From: Pseudodesulfovibrio sp. JC047
Lineage (GTDB): Bacteria > Desulfobacterota > Desulfovibrionia > Desulfovibrionales > Desulfovibrionaceae
DNA: 42,282 nt
NCBI RefSeq assembly: GCF_010468615.1
Contig: NZ_WUEH01000027.1
Location: 1 to 42,282 of the forward strand
Reading direction: 5' to 3'
The position numbers were made by a program, and so were the translations under genes. The notes beneath the pieces are model-generated. The model had not been told where the DNA came from and ran no database searches. It saw only the letters and a program-made list of their open reading frames with translations. Of the stretch, positions 33,745-42,269 are shown piece after piece. The number at the start of each line of letters is the position of its first letter. Positions within the stretch are counted from its first letter, which is position 1.

Positions 33745-34926
33745 ATGAACAGCAGAATCATACCGATTTCACTGGCGGTTACCACCAAGGAACAGCAGGC
33801 GCGTTTCGAGCGGATCATTGCGGAAAATCCCATGGTGCGTTTGGTGGAAGACGATGCCGATGAAGTCGGCATACTCATTTATGAACCGAGTGCCTCCGTG
33901 GCGGAAGACATGCCGCACGTCATTCAGGCGTTTGAAACCGGGCAGGCCGAAGACGTTTTCCTGACTGGGAAGAATACCGATCCCGACATTCTCATTCAGG
34001 CCATGCAGAGCGGGATTCGTGAATTTATCAAATTCCCGGTGGATGAGCAGAGTTTTCGGGCCGCCATTGTGCGGACGGCCATGCGGTCGAGTCTCGTGGA
34101 AGACGACAGTGAAAAAGGCCGGGTCGTGACGGTGCTCGGCTGCAAGTCCGGCATGGGGGTAACTTCTCTGGCCGTGAATGTGGCCTCGATCCTGAATGAA
34201 CAGGACCCGGGGCGAACCATTCTCGTTGACCTGCGGCGTCCGGGTGGTGAGACTCCCTATTTTCTGGATTTGAAATATGACTATTCCTGGGGGGATCTGA
34301 TCGAGGATATTTCGCGCCTGGATGCGACCTATCTGCAAAGTGTGGTGACCGAACACGAATCCGGTCTGCATGTCTTGCCCGGACCAGCGGGATTTGGTTC
34401 GCCTGACGCACACGCTCTGTATCTCATTTTGGAACAGTTGCGCCGTACCTATACGCATGTGGTCGTGGACACCGCATATCCGCACGATGAAATTCTGCCC
34501 AAGGAAGTGGAAGAGGCCGATGACATTCTCATCGCCTTTCAGCTTTCATTACCGTGTCTGGCCCGAACATCCCGGCTTATGGACTCCATCCGTGGGCAGG
34601 ACCCGGATGCAGAGCGGCGCATGAAGCTGGTGGCCAACCGTGTGGCAAAGAATTCTTCCATTGGATTCAGCGAGGCCTCGGATGTTTTGGGCCGGAACGT
34701 TGCCTGGGTGATCCCGGACGACAGTGCGGCGGCCCTGTCTGCCATCAATCAGGGAAAGCCACTGGTGCAGGCCTATCCGAAATCCCCTGTGACAAAAAAC
34801 ATTCGTGCTCTGGTGGCAGATCTGGTCCCGGCGACGAAGCTTCCACACAGAAAATTGTCCACGCGCGTCGCATCCTTGTTCAGAAGAAAAAAGAAGGATG
34901 AGTCGGTTGCAGGAGCGTCTATATGA
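33745..34926 (+). CDS. cpaE: Pilus assembly ATPase-like protein CpaE/TadZ
   Basis: 393 residues. The N-terminal receiver-like domain (about 1-115) lacks the acidic pocket of true receivers. The MinD/ParA-like domain follows with a deviant P-loop, [17 protein letters not shown] (132-148), in which the usual terminal GK(T/S) is VTS, as is common in CpaE. TadZ/CpaE proteins mark the cell pole and recruit the assembly machine. ATG 33745 is in a frame closed by an upstream stop; a five-codon mini-ORF (33731-33748) overlaps it by ATGA and has the better ribosome site. It overlaps cpaF by four bases. Confidence 0.9.
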   Translation: MNSRIIPISLAVTTKEQQARFERIIAENPMVRLVEDDADEVGILIYEPSASVAEDMPHVIQAFETGQAEDVFLTGKNTDPDILIQAMQSGIREFIKFPVDEQSFRAAIVRTAMRSSLVEDDSEKGRVVTVLGCKSGMGVTSLAVNVASILNEQDPGRTILVDLRRPGGETPYFLDLKYDYSWGDLIEDISRLDATYLQSVVTEHESGLHVLPGPAGFGSPDAHALYLILEQLRRTYTHVVVDTAYPHDEILPKEVEEADDILIAFQLSLPCLARTSRLMDSIRGQDPDAERRMKLVANRVAKNSSIGFSEASDVLGRNVAWVIPDDSAAALSAINQGKPLVQAYPKSPVTKNIRALVADLVPATKLPHRKLSTRVASLFRRKKKDESVAGASI

Positions 34927-36326
34927 ATCTTGCTGAACGATTGAAACGAAAGGCGGTCAAGCGTGGGGTGGCCAATTCAGAGAAGGCTCGGTCCCAGAGC
35001 GGTCAATCGTCTTCTGTCGTATCCCGAAATGAAGCACAGGATCAGTATTTCGACATCAAGACACGTATCCATGACCGGCTGATTGACATGATCGACCTCT
35101 CGCTTTTGGACACCTTGAGCGAAAGCGACATGCGGTCGGAGATTGCCAAGGTGGCCGAAGGGCTGTTGTGGGAGGAATTTCAGAACGCGCCCTTGAATTT
35201 GGCAGAACGCAAGCGGATGCTGTCCGAGATTCAGGACGAGGTCATCGGCCTTGGACCGCTGGAACCATTCATTCAGGACTCCACCGTGAATGATATCTTG
35301 GTCAATGGGTACAAACAGATTTATGTGGAACGGGCTGGTGTGTTGGAGCTGACACCTGCCCGATTCAAGGATGACGATCATCTGCGGCGGATCATCGATC
35401 GTATCGTCTCGAAGGTCGGTCGCCGAATCGACGAATCGCAACCGCTCTGTGATGCTCGCTTGCTGGATGGTTCGCGTGTGAATGCGGTCATTCCCCCATT
35501 GGCTATTGACGGACCGTCCCTGTCCATTCGTAAATTTTCCAAGGACCCACTCGAAGTCGCGGACCTCATCGGGTTCAATTCGTTGACTCAGCAAATGGCG
35601 GTGCTCATGGAAGGCATTGTCACCACGCAGCTCAATGTCCTGATTTCAGGCGGCACAGGGTCCGGCAAGACCACGTTGCTCAATTGCCTGTCTCGCAATG
35701 TGCCGGAAGATGAACGGGTCGTCACCATCGAAGATGCTGCTGAGCTGCAACTCAAGCAGAATCATGTGGTCCGGCTGGAAACCCGTCCGGCCAATATCGA
35801 GGGCAAGGGTGAGATCACCATGCGCGATCTGGTCAAGAACTGTCTGCGTATGCGTCCTGATCGCATTATCGTTGGAGAGGTCCGCGCCTCCGAGGCTCTG
35901 GATATGCTTCAGGCCATGAATACCGGGCATGATGGGTCGCTGACCACCATTCATGCCAATACCCCGCGCGATGCCCTGATGCGGTTGGAAACCATGATTT
36001 CCATGGCCGGACTCAATCTCTCGCCCATCTCCATGAAGCGGTATATCTCGTCGGCCATTGACGTCATCATCCAGGCCACGCGTATGGTCGATGGCACACG
36101 AAAAGTGATTTCCATTCAGGAAGTGACCGGCATGGAAGGGGAAATGATAACCATGCAGGAAATTTTCGCCTTTGAGCAGACCGGCATGAGTCAGGAAGGC
36201 AAGGTCGAAGGCTTTTTCACGGCCCGTGGTATTCGTCCGAAATTTGCGGACAAGCTGGAGCGGATGGGCTTTCCGTTTCCCAAGGACTTGTTTCATGTGG
36301 CCCATAAACCGCAGGGAAAGAGGTAG
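34923..36326 (+). CDS. cpaF: Pilus assembly ATPase CpaF/TadA
   Basis: 467 residues, type II/IV secretion ATPase that drives pilin assembly from the cytoplasm. Walker A GGTGSGKT is at 243-250. An Asp box is visible as [10 protein letters not shown], Walker B as [19 protein letters not shown] and the His box as [19 protein letters not shown]. The N-terminal domain includes the conserved [18 protein letters not shown] and [20 protein letters not shown] overlaps the cpaE stop (ATGA). Followed three bases later by tadB. Confidence 0.96.
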   Translation: MNLAERLKRKAVKRGVANSEKARSQSGQSSSVVSRNEAQDQYFDIKTRIHDRLIDMIDLSLLDTLSESDMRSEIAKVAEGLLWEEFQNAPLNLAERKRMLSEIQDEVIGLGPLEPFIQDSTVNDILVNGYKQIYVERAGVLELTPARFKDDDHLRRIIDRIVSKVGRRIDESQPLCDARLLDGSRVNAVIPPLAIDGPSLSIRKFSKDPLEVADLIGFNSLTQQMAVLMEGIVTTQLNVLISGGTGSGKTTLLNCLSRNVPEDERVVTIEDAAELQLKQNHVVRLETRPANIEGKGEITMRDLVKNCLRMRPDRIIVGEVRASEALDMLQAMNTGHDGSLTTIHANTPRDALMRLETMISMAGLNLSPISMKRYISSAIDVIIQATRMVDGTRKVISIQEVTGMEGEMITMQEIFAFEQTGMSQEGKVEGFFTARGIRPKFADKLERMGFPFPKDLFHVAHKPQGKR

Positions 36327-36329
36327 CTT

Positions 36330-37301
36330 ATGCCATTGACAGTGATTCTCGCGGTGGTGGCAGTCCTTATCGTTTTCGGATTGGTCATGGGCATCAGTTC
36401 GCTGATGCAGTCCGGGTCGGACAAGGCTGAACAGCGGGTCAGGAATCGACTCAAGGCCATGGCCATGACCGACATCAGTGCCGAAAATATCGATCTTGTT
36501 CTGCACGAAGCCGCCATGAGCGAAGTCCCTTTATTCAATCGGTTACTGGAAAAGATGCGGTGGGCATCGGCCTTGGAAAAAACGATTTCCCAGGCGGATG
36601 CCAAAGGGACAGCGGGGGTGTATTTTCTGGTCTGCGCGCTGTTGTTCGTGATCGGGTTTTATGCCGGGAGTTTTTCTGGCCGGACACTGATCAGCCTCGG
36701 CTCCGGGCTGTTGCTCGGGTATTTTCCGATCATGCGACTGAAAGGCATGAAGCGGAAACGGATGGACAGATTTCAACAACAGTTGCCCGAGGCGCTCGAT
36801 CTCATGGCCAGGGCATTGAAGGCCGGGCACACATTCGGGGGTGGAATGCGTATGGTGGCCGATGAGTTTGTAGCCCCAATCGGTCCTGAATTCGGCCAGA
36901 CGCTGGATGAAATCAACTATGGCATGGATGTGGACCGGGCGTTGCTCAATCTGCAAGACCGGGTGGACTGCACTGACCTCAAGTTTTTCATCGTTTCCGT
37001 CAATATCCAGCGTGAAACCGGCGGCAATCTTGCGGAAATCATTGCCAAGATCGCGGAACTGGTCCGAGAACGTTTCGCCCTGTTTGGCAAGATCAGGGTG
37101 CTGTCGGCTGAAGGTCGCGTGTCCGCCTACATTCTGACATCTCTTCCCTTTTTGTTGAGTGGCATTCTGTACATGCTCAATGCCAAGTATGTCAGCCTAC
37201 TGTGGACCCGTGAACTCGGGCAGAATATGGTCTGGACCGCCGCTGTTTCCATCGTACTGGGTGTGCTGGTCATCCGTAAGATTATCAAGATCAAGGTATA
37301 A
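36330..37301 (+). CDS. tadB: Tad inner-membrane platform protein TadB
   Basis: 323 residues, a GspF/TadC-domain protein. An N-terminal membrane helix (VILAVVAVLIVFGLVMGISS) and a helix pair near residues 92-135 precede the cytoplasmic domain with QQLPEALDLMARALKAGHTF and FIVSVNIQRETGGNLAEII. Two C-terminal helices follow. TadB and TadC together form the inner-membrane platform that couples the CpaF ATPase to the pilus. Three bases after cpaF, nine before tadC. Confidence 0.93.
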   Translation: MPLTVILAVVAVLIVFGLVMGISSLMQSGSDKAEQRVRNRLKAMAMTDISAENIDLVLHEAAMSEVPLFNRLLEKMRWASALEKTISQADAKGTAGVYFLVCALLFVIGFYAGSFSGRTLISLGSGLLLGYFPIMRLKGMKRKRMDRFQQQLPEALDLMARALKAGHTFGGGMRMVADEFVAPIGPEFGQTLDEINYGMDVDRALLNLQDRVDCTDLKFFIVSVNIQRETGGNLAEIIAKIAELVRERFALFGKIRVLSAEGRVSAYILTSLPFLLSGILYMLNAKYVSLLWTRELGQNMVWTAAVSIVLGVLVIRKIIKIKV

Positions 37302-37309
37302 GGGGGGGC

Positions 37310-38266
37310 ATGACTGAAGCGCAATTGATTCCCCTGTTTGCTGCGGGGCTTGGATTTGTGGCCGTGCTTTTGGGCGGGTACGGGGTGAGCAGTTATCTGG
37401 GTGGGGCTACGGATACGGCCAAGCTCAAGGAACGTGTCGCTGGAACGTCGGTCAAGCGGTCCGAGGCATTGACCGCCCCGTTGGCCTCCGTGGTGGAAAA
37501 TTCTTTGAGTCTGTTTGGCCGTATGGGATCAAAAATTGGTCCCACGGAAGCTGCGGAAATTACCAAAAATCGGATGCGATTGATACAGGCCGGGTTGCGT
37601 GGTCCGGATTCATTCAAGGTTTTTCAGGGAATCAAGGGCGTTCTGGCCTGTGTGCTTGCTGGTGGATTCCTGGCGATCCGTTTTCTTTTTGTCACGGATA
37701 TGAGCATGGCGGGCACAGCCTTTGGGACCGTCTTTCTGGCCACCATCGGTGTCTACGGACCGGAATACTGGCTGACCAAGAAGATCAACGGGCGCAAGCG
37801 GGCCGTGGCCGATGAGTTGCCCGATGCCTTGGACCTTCTGGTCGTCTGTGTCGAATCCGGCATGGGGTTGGATCAGGCCATTGACCGGGTGTGTCACGAG
37901 CTGAGGCGGTCCGGGCCGGTCATCAGTGCGGAGTTCAAGTTGCTGACATTGGAATTGCGTGCGGGCAAGGCCCGGACAGAGGCCCTTCGTTCTTTGGCCG
38001 AGCGGGTGGGAATGGATGATTTGAACAGCCTGACGTCACTGCTTATTCAAGCTGATGCCTTCGGGATCAGTGTTGGCAGAACCCTGCGTGTCTATTCCGA
38101 TGCCATGCGGGTGAAGCGGTCCCAGCGGGCCGAGGAAAAAGCGGCCAAGATGCCGGTCTTGTTGTTGCTTCCCCTGATCGCCTTCATTCTTCCGGCGTTG
38201 TTTGTGACGATTCTCGGCCCAGCGGTCATCATGAGCATGGATATGTTCAAGGCCATGAATAATTAG
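37310..38266 (+). CDS. tadC: Tad inner-membrane platform protein TadC
   Basis: 318 residues, paralogue of TadB with the same GspF-like core. It has DELPDALDLLVVCVESGMGL, LRAGKARTEALRSLAERVG and LLIQADAFGISVGRTLRVYSD, followed by a C-terminal hydrophobic stretch (MPVLLLLPLIAFILPALFVTIL). The K-R-S-Q-R-A-E-E-K-A-A-K-M-P segment just before the last helix is typical of TadC. Ribosome site AAGGGGGGGC. Partner of TadB. Confidence 0.94.
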   Translation: MTEAQLIPLFAAGLGFVAVLLGGYGVSSYLGGATDTAKLKERVAGTSVKRSEALTAPLASVVENSLSLFGRMGSKIGPTEAAEITKNRMRLIQAGLRGPDSFKVFQGIKGVLACVLAGGFLAIRFLFVTDMSMAGTAFGTVFLATIGVYGPEYWLTKKINGRKRAVADELPDALDLLVVCVESGMGLDQAIDRVCHELRRSGPVISAEFKLLTLELRAGKARTEALRSLAERVGMDDLNSLTSLLIQADAFGISVGRTLRVYSDAMRVKRSQRAEEKAAKMPVLLLLPLIAFILPALFVTILGPAVIMSMDMFKAMNN

Positions 38267-38291
38267 GCAGCGTGTGCCAAGGAGACCTCTG

Positions 38292-39641
38292 ATGAAGACG
38301 CGTATTCAGTTTTTGATAGTGATGGTGGCCGGAATGGTGTTGGCCGGGTGTGCGGCATCCTCTCGCAATGACATGACCTTTGACGAACTGGCGTATGGTG
38401 ATGAGCGGACGGTTTCCCTGACCAGCGAACAGCACGAGCAGGTCGGGGACGGGTTTGTGCGTCGGGTCAAGCCGGAAATGGCCCTGATTCATTACAACAA
38501 GGCCATTGCATTGGACGCGACAAACATGGATGTCCGTGTGAAGCGGGGAGAACTGCTGGTCGCCGAAGGTCTGGATGAACAGGCATTGGCTGAATTCAAC
38601 AATGTGCTCAAACAGGACGCAGATCACGCCATTGCCAATCAGGCTGCGGGCGGCGTGTATTTTCGTGCCGGTTTGTTCGATGAGGCCCGACTGCATCTTG
38701 AAAAGGCGGTGCAGCTCAATCCGTTGTTGTGGAAATCCCATAATTATCTGGGGATTCTCGAAGACCGAGACGGTCACTATGATGCCGCAGCCAATCATTT
38801 TTCGCAGGCCCTTGCCATCCATCAGGGCACGGGTGTCGATACCATGTACAATAATCTCGGCGTGGTTCACATCGCTCGCAAGGAATATTCCAAGGCGATC
38901 GATTCCTTTCGGTTGGCCTTGAAGGCTGGCGGCATATCCGTGCGTACATATAACAACTTGGGGTTGGCCCTGACCCGTGCCGGGCGGCTCGATGAAGCCC
39001 TTGAGTCCTTTAAATATGCCGGAGGTGAGGCCAAGGCCTACAATAACCTCGGGTACGTGCTTTTGACTGACGACCAGCCCGCTCGGGCTGTCCCGTATTT
39101 CGAGAAGGCACTCACGCTTTCTCCCAGCTATTATGTCAAGGCTGCCGACAATCTGAAACGTGCCCGACTTGCGGCCCGGTTTCAACGCGGCGATGCCCAG
39201 ACACCATTGAACGGTTCCACCCCGAACCCGCTGCTTCGTCCGTCTTTCCCCGACGCGAAGCAGAACCCCGGCGAACCTGCGGCAACTCCCGCGTCCGCAG
39301 GTTCGCCATCTTCTGACGATGGTCTTCTCAAGGGGCCGTTTGAAGCGGATGTCAGGGATGAGGGCAAAGAGGGTGTCTCATATGGTTTGCATGTCAGTTC
39401 CTGGTCCAGCTCAGAAAAGGCGGCTGCCCAGTGCGTCATTTTGCGAGAAAAAGGGTTTGAGACGTGGATCAATTCCATTGATCTTGGTCCCAAGGGCACA
39501 TGGTATCGCGTGTTGGTGGGACGTTTCGACTCGATAGCCGAGGCCCGCAGGGAGCGGGATGACGTACTTGTGCTTTTGAACGTGGATCGTGCTCCGGTGT
39601 TGGAGCGTGATTTGGCTGCTGTTGCGGATGCAGGGTTGTAA
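38292..39641 (+). CDS. tadD: TadD-like outer-membrane lipoprotein with TPR repeats and SPOR domain
   Basis: 449 residues. The start is set at ATG 38292 after AAGGAGACC; a GTG six codons earlier would put that site inside the gene. A lipoprotein signal ends in VLAGC (C20), so lipid-anchored. TPR repeats run from about 60 to 300 (for example ALIHYNKAIALDATNMDV, HNYLGILEDRDGHYDAA, AYNNLGYVLLTDDQPARA). A Pro/Ser-rich linker (about 300-355) leads to a C-terminal SPOR-like domain (YGLHVSSWSSSEKAAAQC ... TWYRVLVGRFDSIAEAR), expected to bind denuded peptidoglycan. The SPOR addition is uncommon for TadD and may localise it at division sites or poles. Last structural gene of the operon. Confidence 0.88.
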   Translation: MKTRIQFLIVMVAGMVLAGCAASSRNDMTFDELAYGDERTVSLTSEQHEQVGDGFVRRVKPEMALIHYNKAIALDATNMDVRVKRGELLVAEGLDEQALAEFNNVLKQDADHAIANQAAGGVYFRAGLFDEARLHLEKAVQLNPLLWKSHNYLGILEDRDGHYDAAANHFSQALAIHQGTGVDTMYNNLGVVHIARKEYSKAIDSFRLALKAGGISVRTYNNLGLALTRAGRLDEALESFKYAGGEAKAYNNLGYVLLTDDQPARAVPYFEKALTLSPSYYVKAADNLKRARLAARFQRGDAQTPLNGSTPNPLLRPSFPDAKQNPGEPAATPASAGSPSSDDGLLKGPFEADVRDEGKEGVSYGLHVSSWSSSEKAAAQCVILREKGFETWINSIDLGPKGTWYRVLVGRFDSIAEARRERDDVLVLLNVDRAPVLERDLAAVADAGL

Positions 39642-39702
39642 ATGACACGGCATGGGTTGCAAAAGCGGATTGTGTTGTGACAACCGGAAAAGGAGTCGGG
39701 AA

Positions 39703-39744
39703 ATGCGGTCTCATTGGCAGACAGGAGAAGTCTGTTCGGTCTGA
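39703..39744 (+). CDS. Possible 13-residue leader peptide
   Basis: ATG 39703 has AAAAGGAG at good distance and reads MRSHWQTGEVCSV before a stop. It lies after tadD and upstream of the promoter-like sequence for the kinase gene. It could be a leader peptide or chance. No known attenuator pattern is seen. Confidence 0.2.
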   Translation: MRSHWQTGEVCSV

Positions 39745-39768
39745 GGAGCGACCAACGGCTGACGCCCT

Positions 39769-39796
39769 TTGCTTTTCAAGTGGATTTCACTATATT
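39769..39796 (+). promoter_or_regulatory. Possible sigma-70 promoter of the hybrid kinase gene
   Basis: TTGCTT (39769-39774) and TATATT (39791-39796) are separated by 16 bases. The start site would be near 39803, which supports the TTG start at 39851 over the earlier in-frame GTG at 39677. It would let the kinase be made independently of the sigma-54-driven pilus operon. Confidence 0.5.
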
Positions 39797-39805
39797 CCAT
39801 TTGGA

Positions 39806-39843
39806 AACTGGCTAAAAGCCAGGGCCTTGAGCCAGTTGGGGAG
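39806..39843 (+). promoter_or_regulatory. Mutually exclusive hairpins next to the kinase ribosome site
   Basis: AACTGGCT (39806-39813) can pair as CTGGCT with AGCCAG (39817-39822) or, with all eight bases, with AGCCAGTT (39830-39837). The latter directly abuts the Shine-Dalgarno GGGGAG (39838-39843) of the TTG start. Such alternatives could tune translation, but the segment is short and no ligand motif is recognised. Confidence 0.35.
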
Positions 39844-39850
39844 ACCGTAT

Positions 39851-41998
39851 TTGGAAACAGAAACCATCACTCGTTTTCGGGTTCTTGCCGTGGACCATGA
39901 TCCGTCCATGCTCACGCTGTATCGCGATATCCTGTGCTATGAGAGTGCCGAGCCATCGGCCTTGGAAGCACTGTTTGGCGACGACGTGCAACTGCCGTCT
40001 CCCGAAGAGATCAACGAAGAGTCGGGTAAACCCGTCTTTGAAGTGGTACAGACCTCGTCGGCCACCGAAGGGTTGTACGCCATGGCGGATGCCCTGAAGC
40101 AGGGCGAGCCTTTTGCCATCGCCTTGATCGACATCCAGTTGTCCAAGGATGAGGATTCATTGCTTGGGCTGGATGTTGCGGCGAAAATTCGTGCCGTCGA
40201 TCCCAATCTGGAAATTGTCTTGTTGTCGGCCATGCATGAAATCCCTTTGAAGGAAATCAATCGACGTGTGCCCCCGCCCGAAAAACTCCTTTTTGTCCAG
40301 AAGCCGTTTCGTGCCCCGGAGTTGAAGCAGCTTTCCATGTCGCTGAGTTCCAAGTGGGACGTGGAGAATCGGCTGCGTGATCTCAACGCGACTCTGGCGG
40401 TCAAGGTCGAGGCCCGTACCGCCGAATTGAATGCGGTCAACCATCGTCTTCGATTGGACATCTCCAAACGTGCCGCCGTGCTTCGTGAATTGCAGTCCAG
40501 TGAACGACGATATCGGCTTTTGTTCGAGAAGGATATTACTGGCAACTTTGCGGCGGACAGTGGCGGGGTGATTCTCGACTGCAATGCCGCCTTTGCCAAC
40601 CTGTTCGGCTTTGCGTCTCCCGAGGAGGCCTCCGGTTCCAACGTGTTCACGTTGTGGGAGGGGATGGAGGCATCCGAATCCCTTCACGAGCTGCTTGTCG
40701 GCGTTGGCCGACTGGCCAATCATGAGGTTGTTTTTCATAGGGATTCCCTTCGGCGGCATTTATTGGTCAGTTGTGACACCGTGCCCAATTCTCATGGCGA
40801 TGTGCAGGAATATCGGGGCTATCTTTTTGATATTTCAGAGCCAAAGCGGTTGGAGGATCAACTCCGCCAGTCGCAGAAAATGGAGGCCCTGGGCACATTG
40901 GCCGGTGGAATCGCCCATGATTTCAACAATATTCTTGGCGTGATTCTGGGCTATTCAGAAATTATCGAATCAAGAGCCGAAGCCGGGTCCGGGCTTGAGC
41001 GACGCGTCAAGGAGATTGCCCGGGCGGGCAAGCGGGCACGGGATTTGGTGACGCAGATTCTGAATTTTTCGCGGCAGGGCCCGCAGGAGCGGCACGCCAT
41101 GACGCTCACTCCCTTGATAAAGGAAGCACTCAAATTGCTCCGATCTTCGGTGCCGTCAAATGTGGAGATCATTACCCGCATCAAGACCGATCAGGATCAT
41201 GTGATGGCCGATCCAACGCAGATTCATCAAATCATGTTGAATTTGTGTGGGAACGCATCCTTTGCCATGCAGGGCAGAGGCGGGACGTTGACGGTTACGT
41301 TGGCCGATGTTTTTGATTCGGATGCTGTGGTCCCGCCGGTTGGTTTGGGCAAACCGGAACGTTTTGTGCGGTTGACTGTCGCCGATACGGGACCGGGCAT
41401 TGATCCGCAGTTGATTGACCGTATTTTCGATCCGTTTTTTACGACAAAACAACATGGGGAAGGCACGGGAATGGGGCTGGCCATGGTGCATGGTATCGTC
41501 AAGCAGCATGACGGGTATCTTGAGCTCGAAAACAATCCGGGCCATGGAGTGGCTTTTCACATATTTTTGCCCAAGAGTTCGGACATTGGACACGCGACTG
41601 TCGAGGCTCCGGTCGATCTGGTCTTTCGCGAAGGGCGCATTTTATTTGTTGATGATGAAAAACCGCTCATTGATATTGGTCGGGAAATGCTTGAATCCTG
41701 CGGGTTTGAGGTGGTGACCCGAACATCCAGCATTGAGGCGTTGGAGGCTTTCAGGCATCGATCGAATGATTTTGATTTGGTTATTACCGATCAAGCCATG
41801 CCCAACATGACCGGCATGGAGTTTGCCAGAGAGGTGCTCAAATTGCGGCCAAATACGCCGATTATTTTGTGCACCGGATTTTCGGATGCTGTTTCATATG
41901 ATCGTTTGCGTGACATCGGTGTTGGTGATTTCATCATGAAGCCGATTTTGAAGCATGATCTTATTGCGGCGATGAGTCGGCTTTTGGCGAAAGAGTAA
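39851..41998 (+). CDS. Hybrid sensor histidine kinase (receiver-PAS-kinase-receiver)
   Basis: 715 residues from the TTG at 39851, chosen because GGGGAG lies seven bases upstream and a promoter-like sequence lies between it and earlier in-frame starts. An N-terminal receiver-like domain (about 8-165) has D94 in ALIDIQL and K in FVQKPF, plus an insertion near residues 35-60. A coiled coil (165-215), a PAS domain (about 215-335), HisKA with H356 in GGIAHDFNNIL and an HATPase with NLCGNAS, DTGPGID and GTGMGLAMVHG follow. A C-terminal receiver (about 595-715) has D647 in LVITDQAMPNMTG. No membrane segment. As the only full kinase beside the Tad locus, it is a plausible partner of the sigma-54 regulator at 28333. 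Confidence 0.88.
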   Translation: METETITRFRVLAVDHDPSMLTLYRDILCYESAEPSALEALFGDDVQLPSPEEINEESGKPVFEVVQTSSATEGLYAMADALKQGEPFAIALIDIQLSKDEDSLLGLDVAAKIRAVDPNLEIVLLSAMHEIPLKEINRRVPPPEKLLFVQKPFRAPELKQLSMSLSSKWDVENRLRDLNATLAVKVEARTAELNAVNHRLRLDISKRAAVLRELQSSERRYRLLFEKDITGNFAADSGGVILDCNAAFANLFGFASPEEASGSNVFTLWEGMEASESLHELLVGVGRLANHEVVFHRDSLRRHLLVSCDTVPNSHGDVQEYRGYLFDISEPKRLEDQLRQSQKMEALGTLAGGIAHDFNNILGVILGYSEIIESRAEAGSGLERRVKEIARAGKRARDLVTQILNFSRQGPQERHAMTLTPLIKEALKLLRSSVPSNVEIITRIKTDQDHVMADPTQIHQIMLNLCGNASFAMQGRGGTLTVTLADVFDSDAVVPPVGLGKPERFVRLTVADTGPGIDPQLIDRIFDPFFTTKQHGEGTGMGLAMVHGIVKQHDGYLELENNPGHGVAFHIFLPKSSDIGHATVEAPVDLVFREGRILFVDDEKPLIDIGREMLESCGFEVVTRTSSIEALEAFRHRSNDFDLVITDQAMPNMTGMEFAREVLKLRPNTPIILCTGFSDAVSYDRLRDIGVGDFIMKPILKHDLIAAMSRLLAKE

Positions 41999-42037
41999 TT
42001 GAAGGATGCCGCTTGCAGCGGTGATGCTTTTCTTGGA

Positions 42038-42057
42038 GAGAAGAGAAGAGAAGAGAA
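42038..42057. repeat. Short tandem GAGAA repeat
   Basis: Four perfect GAGAA units in a row follow the kinase gene. A pentanucleotide run can vary in length by slippage, but here it lies outside any called gene, 40 bases past the kinase stop, so no phase-variation role is evident. Confidence 0.7.
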
Positions 42058-42090
42058 GAAAAAGATGCGCCTTTGGCGCGGAGCCAGGGT

Positions 42091-42105
42091 GGGTGCTGCG
42101 CACCC
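42091..42105. repeat. Hairpin repeat of the 14458 family
   Basis: GGGTGCTGCGCACCC has the same arms as the three tandem copies at 14458-14553, with one loop base different from the 14490 copy. This shows the element is dispersed in the genome. Confidence 0.65.
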
Positions 42106-42119
42106 GAACCACTTCCATG

Positions 42120-42144
42120 CCCTCCCGGCGGGGGCCGTTTTTTT
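42120..42144 (+). terminator. Terminator after the hybrid kinase gene
   Basis: GCCTCC and GGGGGC (42120-42135) form a six-base-pair GC stem with a CGGC loop, followed by CG and seven T. It lies about 120 bases beyond the kinase stop and partly overlaps the dispersed repeat at 42137. Confidence 0.7.
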
Positions 42145-42176
42145 GTTGGCGCAGATTGTAATCTCAAACTTAACAC
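42137..42176 (-). repeat. Dispersed repeat, copy B
   Basis: Reverse complement matches the 40 bases at 23-62 (about 31 of 40 identical, first 12 identical). The two copies lie in opposite orientation at the two ends of the window. Followed at 42180-42190 by a run of G. Confidence 0.6.
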
Positions 42177-42204
42177 TTTCGGGGGGGGGAGTTCCCAAAA
42201 TGAA

Positions 42205-42269
42205 TGTCCCATGAAAATGTTGTCCTATCACTAAAACTCCACAACGGAGGGACAACACCACATGGGACA
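42205..42269. repeat. Nested inverted repeat at the window end
   Basis: TGTCCCATG (42205-42213) pairs with CATGGGACA (42261-42269), and inside it GTTGTCC (42219-42225) pairs with GGACAAC (42250-42256), giving a near-symmetric double dyad. The right arm includes the start codon of the gene beginning at 42262. It may be part of an insertion-sequence end or an operator for that gene. Confidence 0.55.

Noticed and set aside
42038-42057. Phase-variable coding repeat
   Set aside because: The GAGAA run is outside any gene and not at a promoter spacer that I can identify.
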